Assembly: GCF_032681285.1 (NCBI RefSeq)
Contig: NZ_CP136336.1
Location: 434,001-498,000, forward strand
Source: Piscinibacter gummiphilus
GTDB taxonomy: Bacteria; Pseudomonadota; Gammaproteobacteria; Burkholderiales; Burkholderiaceae_C
Reading direction: 5' to 3'
DNA: 64,000 nucleotides
How positions within the stretch are numbered: position 1 is the first letter of the stretch; each line of letters starts with the position of its first letter. The position numbers were made by a program, and so were the translations under genes. Positions 17,245 to 25,823 of the stretch are shown piece after piece. Under the pieces are notes generated by a model. The model was not told the DNA's origin. It did no database searches and was given only the letters and a program-made list of their open reading frames with translations.

Positions 17245-17828
17245 TGCCGCGCTCCGACCCCCGCCTGCTGATCGTGCCCGGCCTGCACGACAGCGGCCCA
17301 GCGCATTGGCAGACTTGGTTGCACACCCTGCACCCCGAGGCGCTGCGGGTGCGGCAGGACGATTGGTCGACCCCCGATCTCGCGCGCTGGGCCGAGCGCA
17401 TCGGCGAGACGCTCGGCGATACGCCCGGCCCCGTGGTCGCCGTGGCACACAGTTTCGGCTGCCTGGCGCTGGCGCAGTGGCTGGGCTGGGGCGAGGCGCG
17501 CATCGCTGCCGCCCTGCTGGTGGCGCCCGCCGACCCTGAGCGCTTCGGCCTGCAGCGGCGCCTGCACGCGGCGCCGCTCACGCCGCGCACCACGCTCATC
17601 GCGAGCGACACCGACCCGTGGATGCGTGCCGCGGAGGCGCTGCGCTGGGCGCGCCGCTGGAATGCGCACTACCTGAACCTCGGCGACGCCGGCCACATCA
17701 ACGCCGAGTCGGGCTTCGGCCCGCTGCCGCTCGCGGCGCATTGGGTGCAGCGCCAGCGGCAACACCATTCGCGTGAATGCAGGCCGGCGCGCGCCACCGT
17801 CGCGGAGTGGTCGTTCGCGGTGTACTGA
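17244..17828 (+). CDS. RBBP9/YdeN family alpha/beta hydrolase
   Basis: A 194-residue serine hydrolase of the RBBP9/YdeN type. PGLHDSGPAHWQTWL near the N terminus and the nucleophile elbow AHSFGCLA are characteristic; the catalytic His is probably in GDAGHINAESGFG, which also matches the family. The gene starts on the ssuF stop codon (TGATG), so it belongs to the sulfonate operon by translation coupling. The substrate is unknown. Confidence 0.82.
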   Translation: MPRSDPRLLIVPGLHDSGPAHWQTWLHTLHPEALRVRQDDWSTPDLARWAERIGETLGDTPGPVVAVAHSFGCLALAQWLGWGEARIAAALLVAPADPERFGLQRRLHAAPLTPRTTLIASDTDPWMRAAEALRWARRWNAHYLNLGDAGHINAESGFGPLPLAAHWVQRQRQHHSRECRPARATVAEWSFAVY

Positions 17829-17916
17829 GCCGGGGGTTGCGGGTGATGCGGCGGAAGGCCTTGCTCCACGCAAGGTCGCCCTGCGCATGCACGGCCGCGC
17901 CGCTATCGTGCGCCGC

Positions 17917-19395
17917 ATGCACCGAGCCCTGCTGATGCTTCTCATGCTGTGCCTGTGCGGCCCCGCGCTTGCCGACGGCGCGGCGCTGCAGGTGGGCTCC
18001 AAGCGCTTCACCGAGTCGTACCTGCTCGGCGAGGTGATCGCGCAGACGGCGCAGCGAGCGGGCGTGGCGGCGCAGCACCGGCAGGGCCTCGGCAACACCG
18101 CCGTGGTATTCGAAGCGCTGAAGGCCGGCGCGATCGACGTCTACCCCGAATACCTCGGCACCATCGCCGCCGAGATTCTCAAGCAGCCGCAGCTGAACAG
18201 CGTCGACGCACTGCGGGCCGGTCTCGCGCAGCAGGGGCTCGGCGTGAGCGGCTCGCTCGGCTTCTCGAACGGTTACGCGCTCGCGATGCGCGAGGCCGAA
18301 GCGCAGCGCCTGGGCATCCGCCGGCTGAGCGACCTCAAGGCGCACCCCGGCCTCACGCTCGGCCTGTCGCACGAGTTCCTCGGCCGGCAGGATGGCTGGC
18401 CCGGCCTCGCGGCGCGCTACGGCCTCACGCAGCGTCCAGTGGGCATCGATCACGGCATCGCCTACGAGGCGCTCACGGGTGGCCGCATCGCCGCCACCGA
18501 CATCTACACCACCGACGCCAAGATCGCGACGCTCGGCCTGCGCGTGCTGGAAGACGACCTCGCGTTCTTCCCGCGCTACGACGCGGTGCTGCTGTACCGG
18601 CTCGACGCGCCGCAGCGCTTCCCCGCCGCCTGGCAGGCGCTCACCGCACTGGAAGGGCGTATCGGCACCCAGCAGATGATCGAGATGAACGGCCAGGCCG
18701 AGCTGCAAGGCCGGCCCTTCGCCGACGTGGCGCGGGGCTTTCTCGCCCCCACCACGGGCGCCGCGGCGCAGGCTGGCCTGCTGCAGCGCCTCTTCGCCGA
18801 CGACCTGGGCCGGCTCACCGCGCAGCACCTGCTGCTCGTCGCCACTGCGGTGCTCGCGGCCTGCGTCGTCGGCATCCCGCTCGGGGCGGCGGCTGCCGCG
18901 CTGCCGCGCGTGGAGCAGCCGGTGATGGCGGTGGTAGGGCTGCTGCAGACCGTGCCCTCGCTTGCGCTGCTGGCGATGTTGATCCCGCTGCTCGGGCGCA
19001 TCGGCACCGTGCCGGCGCTGGTGGCGCTCGCGCTCTATGCGCTCTTGCCCATCGTGCGCAACACCGCCACCGGGCTGCAGCAGGTGCCCGCGGGCCTGCG
19101 CGCGGCGGGCACCGCGCTCGGCCTCACCGCGCCTCAGCGCTGGCGCAGCATCGACTTGCCGCTGGCCGCGCCGGTGCTGCTGGCCGGCATCAAGACCGCC
19201 ACCGTCATCAGCGTGGGCACGGCCACCATCGCCGCCTTCATCGGCGCCGGCGGCTACGGCGAGCGCATCGTGACCGGCCTGGCGCTCAACGACCACATGG
19301 CGCTCCTGGCGGGGGCCATCCCGGCGGCGGTGCTCGCGCTGGCGGTGCAGCTGGCCTTCGAGCTGGCCGAGCGCGGGCTGCGGCGGCGGAAGTAG
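17917..19395 (+). CDS. Fused glycine betaine/choline-type ABC transporter: substrate-binding plus permease
   Basis: A 492-residue fusion. The ATG at 17917 opens a signal peptide (ALLMLLMLCLCGPALADG); an ATG at 17887 is an alternative. The N-terminal ~290 residues form an OpuAC/OsmF-type binding domain (VGSKRFTESYLLGEVIAQ, VYPEYLGTIAAEIL, TDAKI). The C-terminal ~200 residues form a ProW/OpuCB-type permease with five or six membrane segments (LQTVPSLALLAMLIPLLG, FIGAGGYGERIVTGL). It is normally paired with an ATPase gene, which is absent on both sides. The ligand could be betaine, choline or another quaternary amine. Confidence 0.88.
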   Translation: MHRALLMLLMLCLCGPALADGAALQVGSKRFTESYLLGEVIAQTAQRAGVAAQHRQGLGNTAVVFEALKAGAIDVYPEYLGTIAAEILKQPQLNSVDALRAGLAQQGLGVSGSLGFSNGYALAMREAEAQRLGIRRLSDLKAHPGLTLGLSHEFLGRQDGWPGLAARYGLTQRPVGIDHGIAYEALTGGRIAATDIYTTDAKIATLGLRVLEDDLAFFPRYDAVLLYRLDAPQRFPAAWQALTALEGRIGTQQMIEMNGQAELQGRPFADVARGFLAPTTGAAAQAGLLQRLFADDLGRLTAQHLLLVATAVLAACVVGIPLGAAAAALPRVEQPVMAVVGLLQTVPSLALLAMLIPLLGRIGTVPALVALALYALLPIVRNTATGLQQVPAGLRAAGTALGLTAPQRWRSIDLPLAAPVLLAGIKTATVISVGTATIAAFIGAGGYGERIVTGLALNDHMALLAGAIPAAVLALAVQLAFELAERGLRRRK

Positions 19396-19492
19396 GGCCG
19401 GCATCCACCGCGTTTTCGGCGTTTTCCGCTTCACCGCCTTCGGCACACTGGCCGCACGGGGCAGTTCGCCCGTCGGGTCGTGGAGTGTCGTC

Positions 19493-19780
19493 GTGGTGAG
19501 CGTGGTGAGCGCGTTGTATGCGCTGTTCGGGGTGTTGTTCGTGGTCGGCTACGTGCCGCAGGTGCTCGCCGTGTGGCGCAGCCGCAATGGCGCGGCCGAC
19601 GTGTCGCTGCCGACCTGGGGCCTGTGGTGCGCGTCGTCCACCGTGTCGCTGCTCTATGCGCACTTCGTCAGTGGAGACCCGAACTACACGCTGGTCTGCC
19701 TGGGCAACGTGGCCGGCTGTTATGCCGTCACAAGCGTGACGGTTTTCCGCAGGCTCGCACATTTCCCTCAACCGGCCTGA
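19493..19780 (+). CDS. SemiSWEET-like PQ-loop membrane protein
   Basis: A 95-residue protein with three predicted membrane helices and the PQ motif in VVGYVPQVLAVWRS, followed by LPTWGLWCASSTVSLLYA. That size and layout match bacterial SemiSWEET sugar transporters and related PQ-loop proteins, which work as dimers. It starts with GTG at 19493, with GGAG seven bases upstream; a second GTG lies directly behind. The substrate is not predictable. Confidence 0.75.
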   Translation: MVSVVSALYALFGVLFVVGYVPQVLAVWRSRNGAADVSLPTWGLWCASSTVSLLYAHFVSGDPNYTLVCLGNVAGCYAVTSVTVFRRLAHFPQPA

Positions 19781-19844
19781 GCTACTCGCGCCGGACGCGC
19801 CGAAGCCGAATATTCTGAGGGGCCTGTTGTGACGAGGAGCCCCG

Positions 19845-20273
19845 ATGAGTGACCCGCACGATCTGCAACGTTTTGTCGACGCCCAAGCGCCGGTGATGGC
19901 GCAGGTCGACGCCGAACTCTCCGCCGGTGCGAAGACAACGCACTGGATGTGGTTCGTCTTCCCGCAACTGAAAGCGCTGGGTCGCAGCGAGATGGCGAAG
20001 CGCTATGGCATCGCCTCGCAGCAGGAGGCCGCGGCCTACTGGGCGCACCCGGTGCTGGGGCCGCGGCTCAAGCGCTCGGTGCAGCGGGTGCTGGCGGTGC
20101 CCGGCAAGAGCGCGAACGAGATCTTCGGGTCGCCCGACGACGCCAAGTTCCGCTCCTGCCTCACGCTCTTCGAGACGGTGGCCCCGGGCGAGCCGGTGTG
20201 GTCGCTGGCCTTGCAGCGCTGGTACGGCGGCGAGCGCGATGCGCGCACGCTCGAGCTGCTCAGCGCCGAATGA
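19845..20273 (+). CDS. DUF1810 family protein
   Basis: A 142-residue soluble protein. HDLQRFVDAQ, the HWMWFVFPQL motif, the GIASQQEAAAYWAHPVLGPR core and CLTLFE are diagnostic of DUF1810 (YfiM/'calpastatin-like' family). Biochemical function is not established. It converges on the MetE-like gene with a 21-bp gap. Confidence 0.85.
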   Translation: MSDPHDLQRFVDAQAPVMAQVDAELSAGAKTTHWMWFVFPQLKALGRSEMAKRYGIASQQEAAAYWAHPVLGPRLKRSVQRVLAVPGKSANEIFGSPDDAKFRSCLTLFETVAPGEPVWSLALQRWYGGERDARTLELLSAE

Positions 20274-20294
20274 GCCCGCGCGGCGCCGAGCCCG

Positions 20295-21413
20295 TCAGTC
20301 GCCCCAGACTTCGCGCGCCGTTTCCACCACCAGCTTGAGCTTGTTGCGCTGGGCCTCCACGGCAATGTTGTTGCCGTGCACGGTCGACGAGAACCCGCAC
20401 TGCGGCGACAGGCACAGCTGCTCCAGCGGCGCGTACTGTGCGGCTTCGTCGATGCGGCGCTTCAGCGTGTCCTTGCTTTCCATCTCGCCGAACTTGGTGG
20501 TCACGAGGCCGAGCACCACGATCTTGCCCTTGGGCAGGTAGCGCAGCGGGCGGAAGTCGCCCGAGCGGTCGTCGTCGTATTCGAGGAAGTAGGCGTCGAG
20601 GTTCATCTCCGAGAGCAGCGCCTCTGCCACCGGCTCGTAGTTGCCGGCCGCGGCGTGCGTGCTCTTGAAGTTGCCGCGGCACAGGTGCATCGCGAGCGTC
20701 ATGCCCTTGGGCTTTTGCGCGACCACGAGGTTGATGAACTTGGCGTAGCGGTGCGGCAGCTCGTTGGGGTCGTCGCCGCGGCTGCGGGCCGCTTCGCGCA
20801 TCTTCTCGTCGCAGAGGTAGGCGAGGTTGGTGTCGTCCATCTGCACATAGGTGCAGCCGGCGGCGGCCAGCGAGCGCAGCTCGTCGCCGTAGGCGTTCGC
20901 CACGTCTTGGTAGAAGCTGGGTTCGAGCTCGGGGTAGGCCTCGCGGCTGATGCCCGCACGGCCGCCGCGGAAGTGCAGCATGGTCGGCGAGGGGATGGTC
21001 ACCTTGGCGGTGCTGCCGGGCTTCAGCTGGCTCTTCAGGTACTGGAAGTCGGCGAGCTGGATGTCCTTCACGTGCTTCACCTTGTCGATCACACGCATGA
21101 CCGGTGGGGCCAGCTCTTCGGTGCCATCGGGGCGGATCACGGTGACCGGGATGTCGGTCTTCACGCCGCCGATCTGCTCGAGGAAGTCGACGTGGAAATA
21201 GGTGCGGCGGAACTCGCCATCGGTGATCGACTTCAGGCCCACGTCTTCCTGGAACTTCACGATCTCGGTGATGCACTCGTCTTCGACCTTGCGCAGCTCC
21301 GCAGGGGAGATCTCGCCCTTGGCCTTCTTCTCGCGCGCTTCGAGCAGGCGTTTGGGGCGCAGGAAGCTGCCCACGTGGTCGGCGCGGAAGGGTGGGGTCG
21401 TGCGTGCGGTCAT
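20295..21413 (-). CDS. Cobalamin-independent methionine-synthase-like (MetE C-terminal) protein
   Basis: A 372-residue protein with the MetE/UROD-type TIM barrel only, so about half the length of full MetE. The zinc-ligand pattern is present: His-x-Cys in AMHLCRGN, Glu in FLEYDDDRSGDF, and Cys in LSPQCGFSS. It therefore probably binds zinc and transfers a methyl group to a thiol, although the natural donor and acceptor are uncertain. The ATG at 21413 has CCCGGAG nine bases before it. It is divergent from vanA across a 160-bp promoter region, which may be relevant because vanillate demethylation releases one-carbon units. Confidence 0.8.
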   Translation of the reverse strand: MTARTTPPFRADHVGSFLRPKRLLEAREKKAKGEISPAELRKVEDECITEIVKFQEDVGLKSITDGEFRRTYFHVDFLEQIGGVKTDIPVTVIRPDGTEELAPPVMRVIDKVKHVKDIQLADFQYLKSQLKPGSTAKVTIPSPTMLHFRGGRAGISREAYPELEPSFYQDVANAYGDELRSLAAAGCTYVQMDDTNLAYLCDEKMREAARSRGDDPNELPHRYAKFINLVVAQKPKGMTLAMHLCRGNFKSTHAAAGNYEPVAEALLSEMNLDAYFLEYDDDRSGDFRPLRYLPKGKIVVLGLVTTKFGEMESKDTLKRRIDEAAQYAPLEQLCLSPQCGFSSTVHGNNIAVEAQRNKLKLVVETAREVWGD

Positions 21414-21542
21414 GGTGATCCTCCGGGAGACGGGAAAGAGGACGATGGTAGCGGCCGAGGCCTTCGAATGCATACAGGATCGCCCTCAAGGCGCGGGTTA
21501 ACCCGATGTTTGAGCTGTTTGGCAGGCCGTTTAGACTGTTGC

Positions 21543-21550
21543 TGTATACA
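21543..21550. promoter_or_regulatory. Palindrome in the vanA promoter, candidate GntR operator
   Basis: TGTATACA is a perfect 8-bp palindrome ending 23 bases before the vanA start. It resembles the short GntR-family half-site core (GT-N-AC type). A similar TGCATACA occurs at 21469-21476 near the divergent MetE-like gene. The downstream GntR regulator gene is the obvious candidate to bind both, giving coordinate control, but this is inference. Confidence 0.45.
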
Positions 21551-21573
21551 ACGCGTATTCAGGAAGTCGCCTC

Positions 21574-22659
21574 ATGAAGTCCGCCGCCAAGACCTTTCCC
21601 CTCAACGCCTGGTATGCCGCCGCCTACGACGTGGAAGTCAAACCGGCCCTGCTGAGCCGCACCATCTGCGGCCAGAAGATCGTCATGTTCCGCCGCAAGG
21701 ACGGCACCGTGGCCGCACTGGAAGACGCCTGCTGGCACCGCCTGCTCCCCCTGAGCAAGGGCACGCTGCACGATGACGAGATCACCTGCGGCTACCACGG
21801 CCTGGTCTTCAACGGCGACGGCCGCTGCACCCACATGCCCTCGCAGGAGACGATCAACCCCTCGGCCTGCGTGCGCTCCTTCCCCGTGGTGCAGAAGCAC
21901 CGCTTCGTGTGGATCTGGCCCGGCGATCCGGCGCTCGCCGACGAGAGCACCGTGCCCGACCTGCACTGGAACGACCACCCGGAATGGGCCGGCGACGGCA
22001 AGCTGATCCAGGTGAAGTGCGACTACCGCCTGGTGCTCGACAACCTGATGGACCTGACGCACGAAACCTTCGTGCACGGCTCGTCCATCGGCCAGCGCGC
22101 CGTGGCCGAAGCACCCTTCGTGGCCACCCACAGCGATCGATTCGCCACCGTCACCCGCTGGATGGAAGGCATCGACGCGCCGCCCTTCTGGGCCGGCCAG
22201 ATCAAGCACGCCACCGGCTACGAGGGCCCTGTCGACCGCTGGCAGATCATTCGCTTCGAAGCGCCCTGCACCATCACCATCGATGTGGGCGTGGCCAAGG
22301 CGGGCACCGGCGCGCCGCAAGGGGATCGATCGCAAGGCGTCAACGGCTTCGTGCTCAACACCATCACGCCCGAGACCGAGACCACCTGCCACTACTTCTG
22401 GGCCTTCGCGCGCAACTACTGCCTGGGCGAGCAGCGCCTCACGCACGAGTTGCGCGAAGGCGTGGCCGGCATCTTCCGCGAGGACGAGCTGATCCTCGAA
22501 GCCCAGCAGCAGGCCATCGACGAACACCCGGGCTACAAGTTCTACAACCTCAACATCGACGCCGGCTCGATGTGGGCACGCAAGCTGATCGACAAGATGG
22601 TGGCGAAGGAGACGCCGCCCGATGCGCCGAAGGTGATCCCGCTGCGGACGGCCGCATGA
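21574..22659 (+). CDS. vanA: Vanillate O-demethylase oxygenase subunit VanA
   Basis: A 361-residue Rieske non-heme iron oxygenase. The Rieske centre is [11 protein letters not shown] ... CGYHGLVF (about residues 50-75), and the mononuclear iron site is [13 protein letters not shown] (about 155-167). With VanB it demethylates vanillate to protocatechuate and formaldehyde, using electrons from NADH. Family size is usual for VanA. Substrate specificity cannot be excluded as a related methoxybenzoate. It overlaps the GntR gene by ATGA. Confidence 0.9.
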   Translation: MKSAAKTFPLNAWYAAAYDVEVKPALLSRTICGQKIVMFRRKDGTVAALEDACWHRLLPLSKGTLHDDEITCGYHGLVFNGDGRCTHMPSQETINPSACVRSFPVVQKHRFVWIWPGDPALADESTVPDLHWNDHPEWAGDGKLIQVKCDYRLVLDNLMDLTHETFVHGSSIGQRAVAEAPFVATHSDRFATVTRWMEGIDAPPFWAGQIKHATGYEGPVDRWQIIRFEAPCTITIDVGVAKAGTGAPQGDRSQGVNGFVLNTITPETETTCHYFWAFARNYCLGEQRLTHELREGVAGIFREDELILEAQQQAIDEHPGYKFYNLNIDAGSMWARKLIDKMVAKETPPDAPKVIPLRTAA

Positions 22660-23414
22660 GCGCGAAGCTCGACGACGACACCGGCACCTCGCAGACGGTG
22701 CGCGTGCAGTTGAAGCTGCGCGAGCTGATCGTCGGTGGCGAGTTGAAGGCCGGCAGCCGCATCGCCGAACTCACGCTCGTCGACCTGCTCGGCGCCTCGC
22801 GCACGCCGATCCGCATGGCGCTCGTGCGCCTGCAGGAAGAAGGCCTGCTCGAAGCGCTGCCCAACGGCGGCTTCGCGGTGAAGGATTTTTCCGAGGCCGA
22901 CATCCACGACGCGATCGAAGTGCGCGGCACGCTCGAAGGCCTGGCCGCGCGCCTGGCCGCCGAGCGGGGCGTGACCTCGGTGCTGCTCGCCGAAGCGCGC
23001 GACTGCATCGCCCGCATCGACGAGCTGCTCGCGCAGCCCGAGCTGAGCGAAGACTCGTTCAACGGCTACGTCGAGCAGAACGGCCGCTTCCACGACCTCT
23101 TGAGCGAGATGGCCGGCAGCGACCTCGTGGCACGCCAGCTGGAGCGCGCCAAGACGCTGCCCTTCGCATCACCCAACGGCTTCGTGCTGGCCCGCTCCAC
23201 CGGCCCCGACGCGCGCGACACGCTCGTCGTCGCGCAGGCCCAGCACCGCGCGGTGCTCGACGCCATCGTGCAGCGCGAAGGTGCCCGCGCCGAATCGCTG
23301 ATGCGCGAACACGCTCGCATCGCCCACCAGAACCTGCGCGAAGCGCTGCAAAGCCACCAGAGCCTGCAGCGCCTGCCCGGCGCGAGCCTGATCCGCCGCC
23401 GCGCCACCCGCTAG
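22656..23414 (+). CDS. GntR family regulator with FCD domain (VanR-like)
   Basis: A 252-residue protein. The N-terminal winged helix contains [20 protein letters not shown], and the C-terminal all-helical FCD ligand domain includes [17 protein letters not shown] and the metal/ligand His motifs [10 protein letters not shown] and HARIAHQNL. VanR repressors of vanAB operons are of this type and are relieved by vanillate. The gene lies unusually between vanA and vanB and starts by ATGA overlap with vanA, so it is translated with the operon and probably autoregulates it. Confidence 0.85.
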   Translation: MSAKLDDDTGTSQTVRVQLKLRELIVGGELKAGSRIAELTLVDLLGASRTPIRMALVRLQEEGLLEALPNGGFAVKDFSEADIHDAIEVRGTLEGLAARLAAERGVTSVLLAEARDCIARIDELLAQPELSEDSFNGYVEQNGRFHDLLSEMAGSDLVARQLERAKTLPFASPNGFVLARSTGPDARDTLVVAQAQHRAVLDAIVQREGARAESLMREHARIAHQNLREALQSHQSLQRLPGASLIRRRATR

Positions 23415-23437
23415 CCCGACCTTGACGTAGCAAGACC

Positions 23438-24412
23438 ATGAAAAGCAGCAACACCTGGCACCCCGCCCACATCCGCGCCCACCGCAACCTGAGCCCCACC
23501 GTGCGCGAGTTCGAGATCCGCCCCGAAGGGGGCGTGAAGCCGTGGACGGTGGGCAGCCACCTCAAGGTCAAGGTGATGATCGACGGGCGCGAAGAGACAC
23601 GCTCCTATTCACTCGTCGGCCTGCACGACCCCGCCGTCTATCGCATTGCCGTCAAGCTGGCGGCCGAAGGCCACGGCGGCTCGCGCCACGTGTGGTCGCT
23701 GGAAGACGGCGAAGAGTTGACCATCGGCGAGCCCGACAACCACTTCGAACTCGCCTTCAACGCGCCGCAGTTCCTGCTCGTGGCCGGCGGCATCGGCATC
23801 ACCCCGCTGGTCGGCATGGCGCAGATGCTGGCCGCCAAGGGCGCCGACGTGCGCATGCGCTATGCCGCGCGCAGTGCCGCCGAGCTCGTCTACGCCGACA
23901 CGCTGCAACTCACGCTCGGCGAGCGGCTGCAAACCTACTGCAGCGATGCCGACGAACGTCTCAACCTGGAGCGTGAAATCGCCTCGCTCGCTCCCGGCGC
24001 GCAGATGCTCGTGTGCGGTCCGCTCGGCCTGCTCGACGCGGCGCGCGACGCCTGGGCCGCCGCCGGCCGGCCGCCTGCCGACCTGCGCTTCGAGACCTTC
24101 GGCAACAGCGGCCACCATGCGGCCGAGCCCTTCTGGGTGGAGCTGCCGCGCCACCAGCTGCGCATCGAGGTGCCGCCCGACCGCACGCTGCTCGACGTGC
24201 TGGCCGAGAACGGGGTGGAGACCTTGTCCGACTGCTGCAGGGGCGAGTGCGGCCTGTGCGCGATGGATGTGATTTCCGTGCAAGGCCAGATCGACCACCG
24301 CGACGTCTTCTTCAGCCCGCACGAGCACCGGGCCAACCAACGCCTGTGCGCCTGCGTATCGCGCGTGAGCGGCGGTGGGGTGGTGCTCGACACCGCTTAC
24401 CGGGCCGACTGA
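23438..24412 (+). CDS. vanB: Vanillate O-demethylase reductase subunit VanB
   Basis: A 324-residue FMN/NAD(H) reductase fused to a C-terminal plant-type [2Fe-2S] ferredoxin. The N-terminal flavin domain has RSYSLVGL, the NAD domain has AGGIGITPLVGMAQML, and the iron-sulfur ligands are in CCRGECGLCAMD (about residues 267-278) with a last Cys in RLCACVS. It passes electrons from NADH to VanA. It begins 23 bp after the GntR gene. Confidence 0.93.
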   Translation: MKSSNTWHPAHIRAHRNLSPTVREFEIRPEGGVKPWTVGSHLKVKVMIDGREETRSYSLVGLHDPAVYRIAVKLAAEGHGGSRHVWSLEDGEELTIGEPDNHFELAFNAPQFLLVAGGIGITPLVGMAQMLAAKGADVRMRYAARSAAELVYADTLQLTLGERLQTYCSDADERLNLEREIASLAPGAQMLVCGPLGLLDAARDAWAAAGRPPADLRFETFGNSGHHAAEPFWVELPRHQLRIEVPPDRTLLDVLAENGVETLSDCCRGECGLCAMDVISVQGQIDHRDVFFSPHEHRANQRLCACVSRVSGGGVVLDTAYRAD

Positions 24413-24426
24413 AGTTCCCGGCGAGA

Positions 24427-24463
24427 GGCCAGGGTCTTCCCTGGCCGTCATGCCGCAGCGGCA
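24427..24463 (+). terminator. Double hairpin after vanB
   Basis: GGCCAGGG (24427-24434) pairs perfectly with CCCTGGCC (24439-24446) around a TCTT loop, and a second hairpin TGCCG-CAG-CGGCA follows at 24451-24463. It lies 15 bases after the vanB stop and before the Liv operon promoter region. There is no T-tract, so it may act as a 3'-end stabiliser or a factor-dependent terminator. Confidence 0.5.
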
Positions 24464-24557
24464 TAGCTGGTAGTCGAACTCCCTGATTGCCGAATAGCGC
24501 ACGCATGGCGCACAGTCCGCACACTCTTCGATTCCCCCCGCCACCCGGAGACACACC

Positions 24558-25733
24558 ATGCAAAAACGCCACGTCCTGAAAGGCGTCCTGCCTCTCGCGC
24601 TCGCTCTCACCGTTCCGCAGGCGTTCGCCCAGGCGGCGCCGTTCAAGATCGGCTTCATCCTGCCCATGACCGGCCAGTCGGCCTCCACCGGCCGGCAGAT
24701 CGAAGCCGCTGCCAAGCTCTACATGGCGCAGAACGGCGCCACCGTGGCCGGCCGCAAGATCGAGCTCATCATCAAGGACGATGCCGGCGTGGCCGACTCC
24801 ACCCGCCGCCTGGCGCAGGAGCTGGTCGTCAACGACAAGGTCGACGTGCTGGCCGGCTTCGGCCTCACACCACTCGCGATGGCCACCGCGCCCATCGCCA
24901 CGCAGGCCAAGGTGCCGATGGTCGTGACGGCCGCCGCCACCTCCGTCATCACCACCGCGTCGCCCTACATCGTGCGCACGAGCTTCACGCTGCCGCAGGC
25001 GGCCGTGGCGATGGGCGAATGGGCCGGCAAGAACAAGATCAAGAAGGTCGTCACGCTCGTCACCGACTACGCCCCCGGCATCGACGCCGAGAAGTTCTTC
25101 AAGAGCCAGTTCCAGCTCAACGGTGGCGAGATCGTGGCCGAGATCCGCTCGCCGCTGAAGAGCCCCGACTTTGCGCCCTTCCTGCAGAAGGTGCGCGACG
25201 CCAAGCCCGATGCGGTGTTCGTCTTCCTGCCCTCGGGCCAGGGCGCAGCGTTCATGAAGCAGTTCGCCGAGCGTGGCCTGGACAAGTCGGGCATCAAGCT
25301 CATCGGCACCGGCGACATCACCGACGACGACCAGTTGAACGACATGGGCGACGTGGCGCTCGGCGTGGTCACCGCCCAGCACTACTCCGCTTCGCACAAT
25401 TCGCCGATGAACAAGAAGTTCGTGCAGTCCTTCGAGGCCGCCAACAAGTTCCGCCCCAACTTCATGGCAGTGGCCGGCTACGACGGCATGCGCGTGATCT
25501 ACAAGGCGCTCGAAGCCACCAAGGGCAAGGGCGGCGGCGACGACCTGCTGGCCGCGATGAAGGGCCAGGTCTTCGAGAGCCCGCGCGGCCCGGTGATGAT
25601 CGACGCGCAGACGCGCGACGTGGTGCACGACATCTACATCCGCAAGGTCGAACGTGTGGGCGGCCAGCTGTGGAACCAGGAATTCGACGTGCAGAAGGCC
25701 GTGAAGGACCCGGGCAAGCTCGGGGCCAAGTAA
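24558..25733 (+). CDS. Branched-chain-amino-acid-type ABC transporter substrate-binding protein (LivK-like)
   Basis: A 391-residue periplasmic binding protein with a signal peptide (RHVLKGVLPLALALTVPQAFAQ) and the Peripla_BP_6 fold: FKIGFILPMTGQSASTGRQI and VDVLAGFGLTPLAMATAPIA. It captures a ligand for the LivHMGF system encoded downstream. Homologues bind amino acids, but family members next to aromatic genes often bind aromatic acids; its place after vanAB suggests vanillate or 4-hydroxybenzoate, which is inference. A GGAGACACACC site precedes the ATG. Confidence 0.88.
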   Translation: MQKRHVLKGVLPLALALTVPQAFAQAAPFKIGFILPMTGQSASTGRQIEAAAKLYMAQNGATVAGRKIELIIKDDAGVADSTRRLAQELVVNDKVDVLAGFGLTPLAMATAPIATQAKVPMVVTAAATSVITTASPYIVRTSFTLPQAAVAMGEWAGKNKIKKVVTLVTDYAPGIDAEKFFKSQFQLNGGEIVAEIRSPLKSPDFAPFLQKVRDAKPDAVFVFLPSGQGAAFMKQFAERGLDKSGIKLIGTGDITDDDQLNDMGDVALGVVTAQHYSASHNSPMNKKFVQSFEAANKFRPNFMAVAGYDGMRVIYKALEATKGKGGGDDLLAAMKGQVFESPRGPVMIDAQTRDVVHDIYIRKVERVGGQLWNQEFDVQKAVKDPGKLGAK

Positions 25734-25750
25734 GGTTCTCCAGCCTTCTG

Positions 25751-25783
25751 TGCGCGCCGCCTGCCGGAAGGCAGGGGCGCGCA
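25751..25783 (+). other. Strong hairpin between the binding-protein and permease genes
   Basis: TGCGCGCC (25751-25758) pairs with GGCGCGCA (25776-25783), and CCTGCC (25760-25765) pairs with GGCAGG (25770-25775), giving a 14-bp stem with one bulged G and a GGAA tetraloop of the stable GNRA type. It lies 18 bases after the binding-protein stop and 41 before the permease start. There is no T-tract, so it resembles the intercistronic hairpins that raise binding-protein message above permease message. Confidence 0.65.
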
Positions 25784-25823
25784 TCGTGTTGCCCATTCCT
25801 TCCGCCTGCAACCTCGTCGCAGC

